Program-made: the position numbers and the translations under genes
Assembly (NCBI RefSeq): GCF_905163445.1
Contig: NC_053189.1
Coordinates: 17,378,001-17,442,000 of the forward strand
Direction: 5' to 3'
DNA from: Pararge aegeria
Lineage: Eukaryota; Arthropoda; Insecta; Lepidoptera; Nymphalidae
Length of the DNA: 64,000 nucleotides
Shown: positions 24,479 to 34,399 of the stretch, one piece after another
How the letters are laid out: each line of letters starts with the position of its first letter
Position numbering within the stretch: position 1 is the stretch's first letter
The notes under the pieces: generated by a model
Seen by the model: the letters and a program-made list of their open reading frames with translations, nothing else
Told to the model about the DNA's origin: nothing
The model's database searches: none

Positions 24479-24860
24479 TCATTGAATGTGGGTAGGCCAG
24501 CACACTGTTAAAATATCCAAAGTATATTTTAGAATTAGCTTATAAAAGTGCTGTCGTCGGTAATCTTCGTTCCGGGCACATTCCATTAGAATACGGACAA
24601 CGTCTTCGACCACATTGCAGACACTACAATTGGGTGTATTAACTTTTTTCATCATGTAAGCAAATTTATTTAATGGAACATGCCCGGAGCGAAGGCGCAT
24701 CATAAGTGTTACGTATGGTCTATTAAAGGAGCTATTGTAAATCCACGGCTGTGAGAGGGTTCTGGTTGGATGGTTTTATACCTTATACCCTTCTCTTTTG
24801 ATCTTTTATCAAAATACTCCTTCCGGAAGTCATAGCACATTTTTTTTGATAAAATAAATG
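24479..24860 (-). pseudogene. LINE C-terminal fragment with CCHC-like motif
   Basis: Minus strand: R-L-R-S-G-H-V-P-L, then C-S-V-C...C, as at the end of RNase H-bearing insect LINEs. An upstream out-of-frame piece (Y-K-T-I-Q-P-E-P) continues it. Cadherin intron 2. Confidence 0.65.
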
Positions 24861-25096
24861 TTGTCAGTATAGAATGGGCGTAAAAATACACTAATTCCAT
24901 CTGAGTTTTAGTATATTTTTTGAGAACGTTGGCAACAATGAATAAACATTCAGAAAAGATAGCAAAACACAGTAAATACATTTGGTATACACAAAATACG
25001 GTGTTATAAGGTAAAACGTCAAAGAAAAACTAATTGCACGACATTTCAGACGAATTACTTAAGTCTAATTAAACATATATATGTATTCTGTTTCAG

Positions 25097-25183
25097 TTAA
25101 GGTACGGATTGGTGGGAACAGACAAGTTTTCTGTCAATCCGACAACCGGAGAAGTTACCCTAGTGCAGCCTTTAGATAGAGAG
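25097..25183 (+). CDS. Cad87A: Cadherin exon 3 (EC1, middle)
   Basis: Residues 60-88, phase 0 at both ends. It contains F-S-V-N-P-x-T-G-E-V and L-D-R-E, the standard cadherin strand and Ca2+-binding motif. The following intron holds the LTR retrotransposon. Confidence 0.92.
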
Positions 25184-25399
25184 GTGTGTTTTATATTATT
25201 TAACTCCTAAGTATACTATAAGGCCTAGATAGACTATAGACCATTAAATTGTTAAGATAAATGACCAAGATATACCTATGTTAATTAACCAATAGGCAAT
25301 CTTTAAGCACAAAAAAAGGTGCGCTTAATTAAATAATAACAAGTAAAATGTAATTATTTTCTATTTGAACATTTTTGAAACGCGCTATAATGTAAAGTT

Positions 25400-25539
25400 C
25401 AGTGGCGGGCACTTCATACATGCACAAAAGCACTGCATATCCTAAAATTGAAATATAGCCCGTATAAGAGGAGGATTTTTTCCATTTTATGCAATTTTCC
25501 TGGTGCATACCCTGGTAAGAAACCCAGTGCACGCCACTG
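25400..25539. mobile_element. hAT-type MITE, copy 3
   Basis: Perfect 8 bp target duplication GTAAAGTT on both sides. Located in cadherin intron 3, about 50 bp before the Gypsy element. Confidence 0.9.
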
Positions 25540-25590
25540 GTAAAGTTCATAAGGTTACATAATCAGACAGAAAAATTTGTATATTATATA

Positions 25591-26109
25591 TGTCGGAGAT
25601 TAAAATTAAAGTGATTATTATTTAGAACGCCATCTGTTATAAAATAATTGTACTACACAAAATTGTGAAGCGCCGTCTATGTGCGAACTCAGGTATTGTT
25701 TGTTCTAGTTTATTTAATCACTCAATTGACTTCAATCGTTCGGTTGAGTTTGACATTCAAACCTGGGTGGGGTTGGTGTGGCGGGGGTTGACGATTTGTT
25801 TAGAGTAGGGCTGGTGCCCGGTGGACAGTGGTTGTTGAGAGCTTAGTGGAGCATGGTCTCTAGTCACACCGCCGCGCCAAACCCATCGTTCGCTACATAG
25901 TGCTATTTACCTAGTTATTTACAAAGTGTTTAAAAGTGATATCTGTGTGAACTACAGTGTGTTAATTATTATTCGAAGTGGAAATATTGTGTGCAATAAA
26001 TCATGTGATTAGCTTCTCGCGTTTATTTGCCCGAGTACCCACAATTATGCAATCGGATCAAGAAGAAGAACTCGCCCACGATAATGAGGTGCCTCCGCGG
26101 CCTCCGTTA
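25591..26109 (+). repeat. 5' LTR
   Basis: 519 bp, starting TGTCGGAG and ending CTCCGTTA. It has TATAAAA at 25638 and AATAAA at 25995. The repeat shared with the 3' copy continues through the gag ATG at 26047, so the LTR ends inside the coding region. Confidence 0.9.
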
Positions 26110-28833
26110 TCAGAAGTGGGATCGGCTCGGGCTCCGGAGAAGCCTGATGACTTATTGAGTGCATTACTGGACTTACAAAACCAAAATATGAAGCAGTTAA
26201 TCGAGGCAATTAAACTACCCTCATCGCCGAAATTATCGCTGCCTGATTTCAACCCTGAACATCACGATACGGATCCACGGGCATGGTGCTCCACTGTAGA
26301 CCTCTGTTTGTCTGAGAAGCCTCTCCAGGGTGGTGCGCTTGTGATTGCTTTGAGTAAGGCATTGAAAGGAACTGCATCTACGTGGCTTTCGCAAGTTTCT
26401 TACGCCGGTATTACTTGGGACCAGTTTAAGGACATTTTTCTAGCGAGATTCGACAGTAATGAAACCAAAGCTGCAACCTTAATTAATTTGAATAATAGTC
26501 GTCCGAAAGAAAACGAGTGTCTAGCTGCGTACGGAAGTCGTCTTATGTCTACGATTATGACAGCGTGGAAAGATCTTAAGACTGAGGAGATAGCGGTGTC
26601 TTACGTGCACGCACATTTAGCACAATTTGATAATCGCTTGCAGAGACTAGCCTACACTACCGATATTACCAGTCGTAACAAGTTGCAACAGGAATTAAAG
26701 GCGTTTTCTATTCTAAAACGAAAACAAAACAACGATAATGAACTACCCTCATGTTCTGAGAATAAGCGATTCAAACCTACAGGGTCGAATGATTTCCGCT
26801 GCAAATTTTGTGGAATCCGGGGCCACAAGGCAACATTTTGTAGAAAAAGGAAATATCAAGAAAATCTTACAAAGAAATTTCAACCCAACTCTGACAAGAC
26901 TTCCCAATCAAGCAAATCGGTGGTTTGTTTCCGATGTGGTGAAAGAGGCCATATTTCCACTCAGTGTGCTTCATCGAGCGGCAGCGGTGGCGCTGGCAAA
27001 GCCGGCAGCAGCGCGCGTAGCGCCGCGGGCGGCGGCAGCGCTCTTGTAGCGTCTGAGCGGCGACGCGTGGATACATGTGAGATTCGTCCAGTCACCGGTC
27101 GATTAAATCAATCAGGTCAGTCGTTTTCATTTTGTTATGATTCTGGTGCCGAATGCTCTCTTATTAAAGAAAGTTTTGCAAATAGGTTATCAGGTGTGCG
27201 TTATAATAAACTCGTTAATATTACCGGTGTTGGAAATTCAAGTGTTGATAGTAAATCGCAAATTTTAAGTACAGTTACGATTGACGGTCACAGTTTAGAA
27301 ATTTTGTTTCACGTTATATCTGATGAGTTTTTACATTACGAAATTATGATAGGTCGTGATATTTTAAAGCTTGGTTTTTCAATTACGATAACTGCGGATA
27401 CTTTTTCTATTTCAAAGTGTAAGATTGTTCATGAATGTAGTATTTCTAATTCGGATGTTGATTTTACGAATATTGATACGGATATACCAGCTAAGGATAA
27501 ACCGCGGCTATTGACATTGCTTAAAGAATATTCAGATGCTTTTATTAACGGTTTACCACGTTCAAGGGTCACAACCGGAGAACTAAAGATTCGTTTAGTA
27601 GATCCTAATAAAACGGTTCAACGTCGTCCTTACCGTCTTTCGCCTGATGAACGACAGTTAGTTCGTGATAAAATTAATGAAATGTTAGATGCGGGTATTA
27701 TCCAACCTAGTTGTTCACCTTTTTCGAGTCCCATAATATTAGTTAAAAAACGAGACGGTACAGAGCGATTATGTGTGGATTATAGAGAACTAAACAGCAA
27801 CACGGTTCCTGATCGCTTTCCTTTACCTATTATTTCGGATCAAATTGCGCGTTTATGTGGGGCTAATTATTATACGTGTCTAGACTGTGCCAGTGGGTTT
27901 AACCAAATTAAAGTACATCCGGATAGCGTTGAGCTTACTGCATTTGTAACCCCGGACGGTCAATTTGAATATCTTACAATGCCGTTTGGATTACGCAATG
28001 CACCTAGCGTTTTTCAACGTTCAGTCACTCAAGCTCTTGGCGACTTAGTACATTCGTATGTTATTATTTACATCGACGATGTTATGATACCATCACAAGA
28101 CATCGATCAGGGTCTCGAAGGACTACGTGTGGTTCTTGACACTTTAACCAAATGTGGATTTTCTCTAAAACTTTCAAAGTGTTCTTTTCTCAAACGTAAA
28201 GTCGAGTATCTTGGTTATGAAATATCTGCAGGACAAGTAAAGCCCAATCCTGCTAAAATTAAAGCGCTTACACAGCTACCTCCCCCTGAAACTATCCAAC
28301 AATTAAAGCAATTTATTGGACTTGCCTCTTATTTCCGTGAATTTATTCCAAACTTTTCTAAAGTAATGAAACCACTTTTCTCTTTGACTACTGATAACGG
28401 TAAGCTTAACTGGAAACCAGAACATGAAAATATTCGGCAACAAATTATCGCGATTTTAAGTGACAAACCGGTACTGATGATTTTCAACCCTGACTATCCC
28501 ATAGAGTTGCACACGGACGCCAGCGCTGATGGCTACGGTGCTATTCTCTTTCAAAAAGTGGACTGTGTGTTACGCGTAGTAGAGTACTTTAGTAAACGTA
28601 CCACTAGTCCAGAGTCTAGATACCACTCCTATGAGCTGGAGACCCTAGCAGTGGTTAATGCTATAAAACATTTTAGACATTATTTGCAAGGTCGTAAATT
28701 CACCGTACTCACAGATTGTCAATCCTTAAAAATGTCTCGTAACAAGATAGATTTAACCCCCGAGTCCACAGGTGGTGGGCTTTCTTATAGGCTTTTGAGT
28801 TCTCTATTATTTATAGAGAAGGTAAAAGGATGA
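26047..28833 (+). CDS. gag-protease-RT-RNase H polyprotein of Gypsy element
   Basis: One frame from the ATG at 26047; the frame is open upstream to 25978 but without an ATG. Gag has capsid-like sequence, then two CCHC zinc knuckles (C-K-F-C-G...C and C-F-R-C-G...C, about 26801-26968). A Gly/Ser/Ala-rich spacer follows. The protease motif is D-S-G-A (about 27140). Reverse transcriptase has L-D-C-A-S-G-F and the catalytic Y-I-D-D (about 28070). RNase H begins H-T-D-A-S-A-D-G (about 28510). Similarity ends at a C run near 28757-28761 where the frame shifts; the last 24 residues are out of frame. Confidence 0.9.
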   Translation: MQSDQEEELAHDNEVPPRPPLSEVGSARAPEKPDDLLSALLDLQNQNMKQLIEAIKLPSSPKLSLPDFNPEHHDTDPRAWCSTVDLCLSEKPLQGGALVIALSKALKGTASTWLSQVSYAGITWDQFKDIFLARFDSNETKAATLINLNNSRPKENECLAAYGSRLMSTIMTAWKDLKTEEIAVSYVHAHLAQFDNRLQRLAYTTDITSRNKLQQELKAFSILKRKQNNDNELPSCSENKRFKPTGSNDFRCKFCGIRGHKATFCRKRKYQENLTKKFQPNSDKTSQSSKSVVCFRCGERGHISTQCASSSGSGGAGKAGSSARSAAGGGSALVASERRRVDTCEIRPVTGRLNQSGQSFSFCYDSGAECSLIKESFANRLSGVRYNKLVNITGVGNSSVDSKSQILSTVTIDGHSLEILFHVISDEFLHYEIMIGRDILKLGFSITITADTFSISKCKIVHECSISNSDVDFTNIDTDIPAKDKPRLLTLLKEYSDAFINGLPRSRVTTGELKIRLVDPNKTVQRRPYRLSPDERQLVRDKINEMLDAGIIQPSCSPFSSPIILVKKRDGTERLCVDYRELNSNTVPDRFPLPIISDQIARLCGANYYTCLDCASGFNQIKVHPDSVELTAFVTPDGQFEYLTMPFGLRNAPSVFQRSVTQALGDLVHSYVIIYIDDVMIPSQDIDQGLEGLRVVLDTLTKCGFSLKLSKCSFLKRKVEYLGYEISAGQVKPNPAKIKALTQLPPPETIQQLKQFIGLASYFREFIPNFSKVMKPLFSLTTDNGKLNWKPEHENIRQQIIAILSDKPVLMIFNPDYPIELHTDASADGYGAILFQKVDCVLRVVEYFSKRTTSPESRYHSYELETLAVVNAIKHFRHYLQGRKFTVLTDCQSLKMSRNKIDLTPESTGGGLSYRLLSSLLFIEKVKG

Positions 28834-29282
28834 ATCACGTAGATTTTCTGTCTAGAAATCACCTTCACGAGCCTTCTGCTCCAGTTAGGCCAGTTACAGT
28901 AAATAATGTAGAACAGAAACGTGTAGACATAGCAACTCTATCCGATAATTGGTTACTTGCAGAGCAGGAACGCGATTCCGAAATTCTAGAGCTCGTTAAT
29001 AAGATTAAAGCTGAAGAACTACCTACAGAGATAGCTAAAACTTACGAATTACGTTCAGGTGTTTTGTTTCGTAAAGTACAAAGAAATGGTCGTACTCGTT
29101 GTTTGCCGATAGTACCTAGGGCGTTCCGCTGGTCTGTTGTTAATCAGGTACACGAGTCTATCGTACACTTAGGTTGGGAGAAGACCCTTGAGAAAGTCTT
29201 TGAACACTATTGGTTTGAAAAGATGTCTAAATTTGTCCGTAAATTTGTTGAAAATTGTATGACGTGTACTTTCCAAAACTAG
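28761..29282 (+). pseudogene. RNase H end and integrase N-terminal part, frameshifted
   Basis: This continues pol in a different frame from 28761, with an in-frame TAG at 28788-28790 before the open stretch at 28830. It has the integrase zinc-binding pattern H...H...C-M-T-C (about 29150-29267). A second frame change near 29268 leads to TAG at 29280. The breaks are described only; the intact form is not reconstructed. Confidence 0.85.
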
Positions 29283-30183
29283 TTCTGGAAAAGTACAGGC
29301 AGAGTTACACCCTATACCAAAAATAAGTGTTCCGTGGCACACAGTCCACGTGGACATCACAGGTAAATTAAGCGGTAAAAGTGATCGAAAGGAGTATGTG
29401 ATAGTGCACATTGATGCGTTTACTAAATTCGTTCTTTTAAACCATACCACGCGTATAGATGCTAAAAATGCTATCGAAGCTCTTAAAGCAAGTGTTTCTT
29501 TGTTTGGGACGCCGGTTCGTGTCATTGCGGACCAAGGTCGTTGTTTTTCTAGTAAAGAGTACAGAGAGTTTTTCGATTCTCACAATATTAAATTACACCT
29601 CATAGCAACTGGCTCCAGTAGAGCCAATGGCCAAGTAGAGCGTGTGATGAGTACATTGAAAGGGATGCTTACTGCGGTAGAGACAAGCGAGCGTTCATGG
29701 CAAGACGCACTTGGTGAAGTACAACTTGCTATCAATTGTACGATCAGTCGCGTGACAAAATCGAGTCCTTTAGAACTTTTAATAGGGCGTGTAGCGAGAC
29801 CGTTATCATTATTGAGTCCTGATAATAACGAGGTCGAAATCGATCTTTCTGATGTAAGAGAGCAGGCAGTCCAGAACATAACTAAAAACTCTAATTATGA
29901 TAAAGCTAGGTTTGATGCAACTAAGGCTAAAATCTTAAAATTTAATGTTAATGATTATGTTTTGTTAAAAAATGAAGAACGCAACCAGACTAAACTTGAT
30001 CCTAAGTTTAAGGGACCTTTTAAGGTCATTGAAATTCTTGATGGTGACAGATACCTTCTGAAATCTTTAACTGGTAATCGTACTTACAAGTACGCTCACG
30101 ACAGGCTCCGAAGGTTGCCTGAATGTGAAGTTCCCTTAGAATTGGATGACGATAGTGACGAACATGTTGATGAGGATGCTTAA
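29269..30183 (+). pseudogene. Integrase catalytic and C-terminal part
   Basis: The third pol frame. It contains the catalytic D-x-D-E core: H-V-D-I-T-G, A-D-Q-G-R and G-Q-V-E-R. It ends with a chromo/SH3-like tail region (N-D-Y-V-L-L-K, F-K-G-P-F-K-V) and stops at 30181. Separated from the upstream pol by the frame break near 29268. Confidence 0.87.
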
Positions 30184-30278
30184 ACGTACACATTGGCTAG
30201 GCGTAGCTACAGACATCGGACGTGTCGCTTCCAAACTATGTATTGGTGTAATGAGCGTCCGACTATGCGGTGAAACCT

Positions 30279-30520
30279 GGGTCTCAGTGGAGACTACGTT
30301 TGGCAACTTGGAGTTGCTTTGGGTCTCAGTGGAGACTACGTTTGGCAACTTGGTGTTGCTTTGGGTCTCAGTGGAGACTACGTTTGGCAACTTGGTGTTG
30401 CTTTGGGTCTCAGTGGAGACTACGTTTGGCAACTTGGTGTTGCTTTGGGTCTCAGTGGAGACTACGATCGGCAACTTGGTGTTGCTTGGGTCTCGTGGAG
30501 ACTACTGTGTTGGCCTATGT
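30279..30520 (+). repeat. 42 bp tandem repeat in Gypsy 3' region
   Basis: Five near-identical 42 bp units begin at 30279, 30321, 30363, 30405 and 30447, followed by a decayed unit. Each contains GTCTC-AGTG-GAGAC, a 5 bp stem hairpin. It lies between the integrase stop and the 3' LTR. Confidence 0.92.
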
Positions 30521-30793
30521 GGCAGTTGGGCTAAATGTTGTACGATTAAGCAATTATTGTTTCTTTGATGTATGGCTATGTGGCTGTTATTTTGATCAAC
30601 TTTGATTTGTGGAACTTTTCATTCAGACAAATGATTTTGATTACAATTAATTGTGTACAGATGAATTACGTTGCCTCATTTTGATTAACATGTCAGGTAG
30701 GCCGAACCTTGTAACTAAGGTGCCTCAAATGTTTCTTTTTTTTGTCGACAGATACACTGCCACACGAGGACGTGTGATTGTCAGTTCTGGCCG
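30521..30793 (+). other. Gypsy 3' untranslated region
   Basis: No coding content. A clear polypurine tract before the 3' LTR is not visible; the last bases are CAGTTCTGGCCG. Confidence 0.5.
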
Positions 30794-31312
30794 TGTCGGA
30801 GATTAAAATTAAAGTGATTATTATTTAGAACGCCATCTGTTATAAAATAATTGTACTACACAAAATTGTGAAGCGCCGTCTATGTGCGAACTCAGGTATT
30901 GTTTGTTCTAGTTTATTTAATCACTCAATTGACTTCAATCGTTCGGTTGAGTTTGACATTCAAACCTGGGTGGGGTTGGTGTGGCGGGGGTTGACGATTT
31001 GTTTAGAGTAGGGCTGGTGCCCGGTGGACAGTGGTTGTTGAGAGCTTAGTGGAGCATGGTCTCTAGTCACACCGCCGCGCCAAACCCATCGTTCGCTACA
31101 TAGTGCTATTTACCTAGTTATTTACAAAGTGTTTAAAAGTGATATCTGTGTGAACTACAGTGTGTTAATTATTATTCGAAGTGGAAATATTGTGTGCAAT
31201 AAATCATGTGATTAGCTTCTCGCGTTTATTTGCCCGAGTACCCACAATTATGCAATCGGATCAAGAAGAAGAACTCGCCCACGATAATGAGGTGCCTCCG
31301 CGGCCTCCGTTA
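30794..31312 (+). repeat. 3' LTR
   Basis: Identical by eye to 25591-26109, at a constant offset of 5203. It includes the same AATAAA (31198) and the first 21 gag codons, then changes to unrelated AT-rich flank. Confidence 0.9.
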
Positions 31313-31361
31313 TATATATTATTAATTATATATTTATAAATCATCCTTACCATTTAGGTGA

Positions 31362-31930
31362 AGCGGTGATAGCCCAGTGGGTAGGTTCTCGACTAATCTA
31401 TCGGGGGGCTGAGTTCGAATCCCAGCCTGTAACTTTTCTAAGTTGCTTTTTAAGTAATTAAATTTTACTTGCTTCAACGGTGAAGGAAAACATCGTGAGG
31501 AAACCTACATGCCTGAGAGTTCTGCATAATATTCTCAAAAGTGTGCGGAGTCCACCAAACCGCACTAAGCCAGCCTGGTGGACCACGGCCTTAACCCCTT
31601 ATCATTGTGGTAGGAGACCCGTGCTCTGCTGTGGGCCTGTAATGGGTTCATGCAGTGGCGTGCGTACAGGGTATGCACAGGGTATGCACAGGGTATGCAC
31701 AGGGTATGCACAGGGTATGCAGATGATATAGAATGAAGAAAATCACCTGTACGAGTTATAATAAACACAAGGATAGGCATTGTGAGAGTTATAAAAATAC
31801 TACCCTCAAGTATTTATAACTCGTACTGGATATTTCATTCAATTTTATATCATCTGCATACCCTGTGCATACCCTCTATGCACGCCACTGGGTTCATGTG
31901 ATGATTGTAATGATGATAAAGTATCACAGC
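31362..31930 (+). repeat. SINE family A split by hAT MITE
   Basis: Head GCGGTGATAGCCCAGTGGG and GTTCGAATCCCAG; the body runs to 31652; the tail resumes after the MITE at 31891. Confidence 0.82.
31653..31890. mobile_element. hAT-type MITE, copy 4, with 11 bp tandem array
   Basis: Perfect 8 bp duplication GGTTCATG. The copy is longer because of five exact ACAGGGTATGC units (31666-31720). It splits a plus-strand SINE whose tail resumes after 31898. Confidence 0.9.
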
Positions 31931-31954
31931 TGGGCTGGATTAAATACCTCTCCC

Positions 31955-32345
31955 AACAGATGTTTTTTTTTTTATTACACTACACGTTAGCCCTTGATTG
32001 CAATCTCACCTGGTGGTAAGTGATGGCTCAGTCTAAGATGTTAGCAAACAGTGGCGTGCACAGGGTTTTTGAACAGGGTATGCATAATTAAGGAAATTGG
32101 CATAAAGTGGAAAAATCCTTTCTCTTTATGAGTAATACAAAATTTTTAGGGTATGCAGTGCTTTTCTGCATGTATGAAGTGCACGCCACTAGTAGCAAGC
32201 CAACCTGATAGGCAGTATGGAAGTTATATTTAACCAATACAATTAATCGGTTTCTAAGTGACATCGTACCGGAACGCTCAATCGCTTAGTGGCACGTCTT
32301 TGTCGGTAGGGTGGTAACTAGCCACGGCTGAATTTGCCAGTAATG
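31955..32345 (-). repeat. Interspersed repeat B with nested hAT MITE
   Basis: TTAGCCCTTGATTGCAATCTC at the left and CTTAGTGGCACGTCTTTGTC at the right, with the MITE at 32049-32191. Confidence 0.65.
32049..32191. mobile_element. hAT-type MITE, copy 5
   Basis: Termini CAGTGGCGTGCAC and GTGCACGCCACTA. Flanks TTAGCAAA and GTAGCAAG share 6 of 8 bases. Nested in another interspersed repeat. Confidence 0.8.
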
Positions 32346-32453
32346 ACCATGCTGGGTAGAAAGGTTGGTCACATTAGATGTTAGTGGGACCACAGGTGGA
32401 TCACAATAGATGGTAGTAGGACCACATGTATATAATGTTCTTTAAAGATCATT

Positions 32454-32703
32454 GGCGGCGATAGCTCAGTGGTTAGGACTTCCGCTTCACCTTAAGAGCA
32501 CGTCTAACTTTTTAAAGTTATGTGCGTTTTAAGCAATTAAAATTGCACTTGCTTCACCGGTGAAATGACATTGTGAGAAAACCTCAAGCCTGAGAGTTTT
32601 GAAGTCCACCACACAGCACCGGGGCAGCGCGGTGGACTACCTAATCTTTTCTCATTGTGATAGACACGTGTAGTCGCCCAGTAATAGGTTGATAGTGATG
32701 ATG
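32454..32703 (+). repeat. SINE family A
   Basis: GGCGGCGATAGCTCAGTGG head, ending GCCCAGTAATAGGTTGATAG. About 60 bp before exon 4. Confidence 0.78.
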
Positions 32704-32763
32704 AAAGATCATGTACCCTAAAATGTCGGGTCACATATGAAAAAAAAAATTATTATTTTACAG

Positions 32764-32895
32764 AAAGAAGACACCATAAAATTTCTAGTCTCAATAGAAA
32801 GCGTCCACGCAGACGAGTCGAATAATTTGCTACAAACTCAACCTGTCACGGTCATCGTTTTAGATGAAAATGACAACCCGCCTATTTTTAAGAAT
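32764..32895 (+). CDS. Cad87A: Cadherin exon 4 (end of EC1)
   Basis: Residues 89-132, phase 0. It ends EC1 with a full Ca2+ linker, D-E-N-D-N-P-P-I-F. The donor GTAAGT lies within 3 bases of a LINE target-site duplication (32898-32909). Confidence 0.92.
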
Positions 32896-32909
32896 GTAAG
32901 TAACATAAT

Positions 32910-33129
32910 GGACGTTGGACGTTGGAGTCTTAAGTGCTGGAATGGCTATCCCGTACCGGTAAACGCAGCGTAGGTCGGCCCCCAACGAGGTGGACAGATG
33001 ACATCAGACGAGTAGCTGGGAGCCGCCGGAGGCACGCGGCCCAGGACCGTGCATTGTGGAACTCCCTACAAAAGACCTATGTCCAGCAGTGGACGTCAAT
33101 TGGTCGAGATGATGACGATGATGATGATG
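32910..33129 (+). pseudogene. RTE-like LINE, 3' fragment
   Basis: 5'-truncated copy encoding the end of the reverse-transcriptase protein (G-R-P-P-T-R-W-T-D-D-I-R-R, W-N-S-L-Q-K-T-Y) and a (GATGAT)n tail. A 12 bp duplication AAGTAACATAAT flanks it (32898-32909, 33130-33141) and begins inside the exon 4 donor. Confidence 0.85.
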
Positions 33130-33141
33130 AAGTAACATAAT

Positions 33142-33370
33142 ATAAGCACTTTTGAAGCGTCAAGTATGTATATTTGTAGTGACTCTACCACCGTTTCGGA
33201 AGTTGCTCTTTTCCAACATCATTTTACAATTTCACAGTCATCTTCTGTGAGCTTAAAACGGAGAGTCTTTCTTCAAAGCAACCTCGTCATTAGAAAAATC
33301 ATCAATAGTATAAGTAACCTCAATATATTAGATGTGTTTTTATTCATTCTTTTAAACTTATGTAAATGGA
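33142..33370 (-). repeat. Interspersed repeat D, partial
   Basis: ATAAGCACTTTTGAAGCGTC to ATTAGATGTGTTTTTATTC. Starts right after the LINE target duplication. Confidence 0.65.
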
Positions 33371-33640
33371 AATTAAATATAACCTTTCGTATCTATCATG
33401 TTACGCGTATAAAGGCTCAGGTACTCAGTCCCACAAAGGTTTCCTTCACTTTTCTAATGATATCACCAATTTATTTCCGTGTCTAGACGCAATGTAACAA
33501 CTCCTTTTATGCCTTAAATTAAGGAGAATATATTATTCGAAAGGAGAAATCACACTTCTGAGAACTTTGTTCCATATATTACTAGCGCCAACTCCAGTGA
33601 ATGCCGTAAATAAATATGTGTTCAAAATGATTTATTTCAG

Positions 33641-33766
33641 AGTCCTTACGAAGTAGATGTACCAGAAGACGAGGAGATTGGCAAAACAATTTTGAGCACC
33701 ATTGAAGTTGAAGACAAAGACTCTGTCGGAGATAGCTTAGAAGTTGGATGCGTTCCTAACGACCAA
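33641..33766 (+). CDS. Cad87A: Cadherin exon 5 (EC2, first half)
   Basis: Residues 133-174, phase 0. It starts with the strand S-P-Y-E-V and has V-P-E-D-E-E-I-G. A cysteine (G-C-V-P) may pair with the cysteine in exon 6 (P-E-A-C). Confidence 0.88.
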
Positions 33767-34155
33767 GTAATTACAAAAAAATTAAATAAATTTCTTTATT
33801 TAAGAAGTTCAGGCAAAATGAAGCAACCATAGACATTTTTTCCATAATTGATCGGTATATTCATGAACTTAAAACTAGTGTTATAAGGTTTTTTGGGAGT
33901 TAATTACTATTTAATTAGTATGTATATAAAAGTATTCAAGGTATGTTTTGGACTAATATTTTTTTAGATAAAACCATGTTCGGCAGAGAGTCTTGCGACA
34001 GGCGTACCTAAATCTTGCAATATTTGCTGTCAAAGGTCACTTTATATTTTTTCGTATGCAAAAGTAACGTAAGATCGCGAGATTTACCACTGTCGGAAGC
34101 CTCTTGTAGGATATGTAATCACCCAGCTGATTATTGTTTTTATTTTTATTTGCAG

Positions 34156-34290
34156 TGGCCAGAAGCATGTGATATCTTTGAGGTGGTGAGCCTGCAGTCT
34201 ACCGCTAACCAATATAGCGGTGCACTGGTACTCAGAAAGAAGCTTGATTACAACGACAAACAGTTCTACCAATTTCAAGTTTATGCCACG
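34156..34290 (+). CDS. Cad87A: Cadherin exon 6 (EC2, second half)
   Basis: Residues 175-219, phase 0. It has L-D-Y-N-D and Q-F-Q-V-Y-A-T, matching the usual L-D-Y-E and strand F of a cadherin repeat. Acceptor TTTGCAG, donor GTAATT. Confidence 0.88.
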
Positions 34291-34399
34291 GTAATTTTGT
34301 ATTAATAATGTACTTGCATAATTAGTTTAAGTCCTAAATTGGGTAAAACGATGACACACCTGAAGGTATAAGACTAGAATGCAAAAAAGCGTTAGACCT

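Larger units (their letters stand above)
25591..31312 (+). mobile_element. Ty3/Gypsy LTR retrotransposon, young but broken
   Basis: 5722 bp in intron 3 of the cadherin, same strand. It is flanked by TATA on both sides (25587-25590 and 31313-31316), a likely 4 bp target duplication. Two 519 bp LTRs look identical. Internal order is gag, protease, reverse transcriptase, RNase H, integrase, which fits Ty3/Gypsy. No envelope gene follows integrase. Pol is broken by two frameshifts and one stop, so this copy should not make a full polyprotein. The lineage within Gypsy was not resolved. Confidence 0.93.

Noticed and set aside
30279..30520. CRISPR array
   Set aside because: Units are contiguous with no spacers, inside a retrotransposon of an animal genome.
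30146..30605. Three overlapping frames of 71-140 codons at the 3' end of the Gypsy element
   Set aside because: They exist only because the 42 bp repeat is a multiple of three, so it stays open in several frames; no domain.
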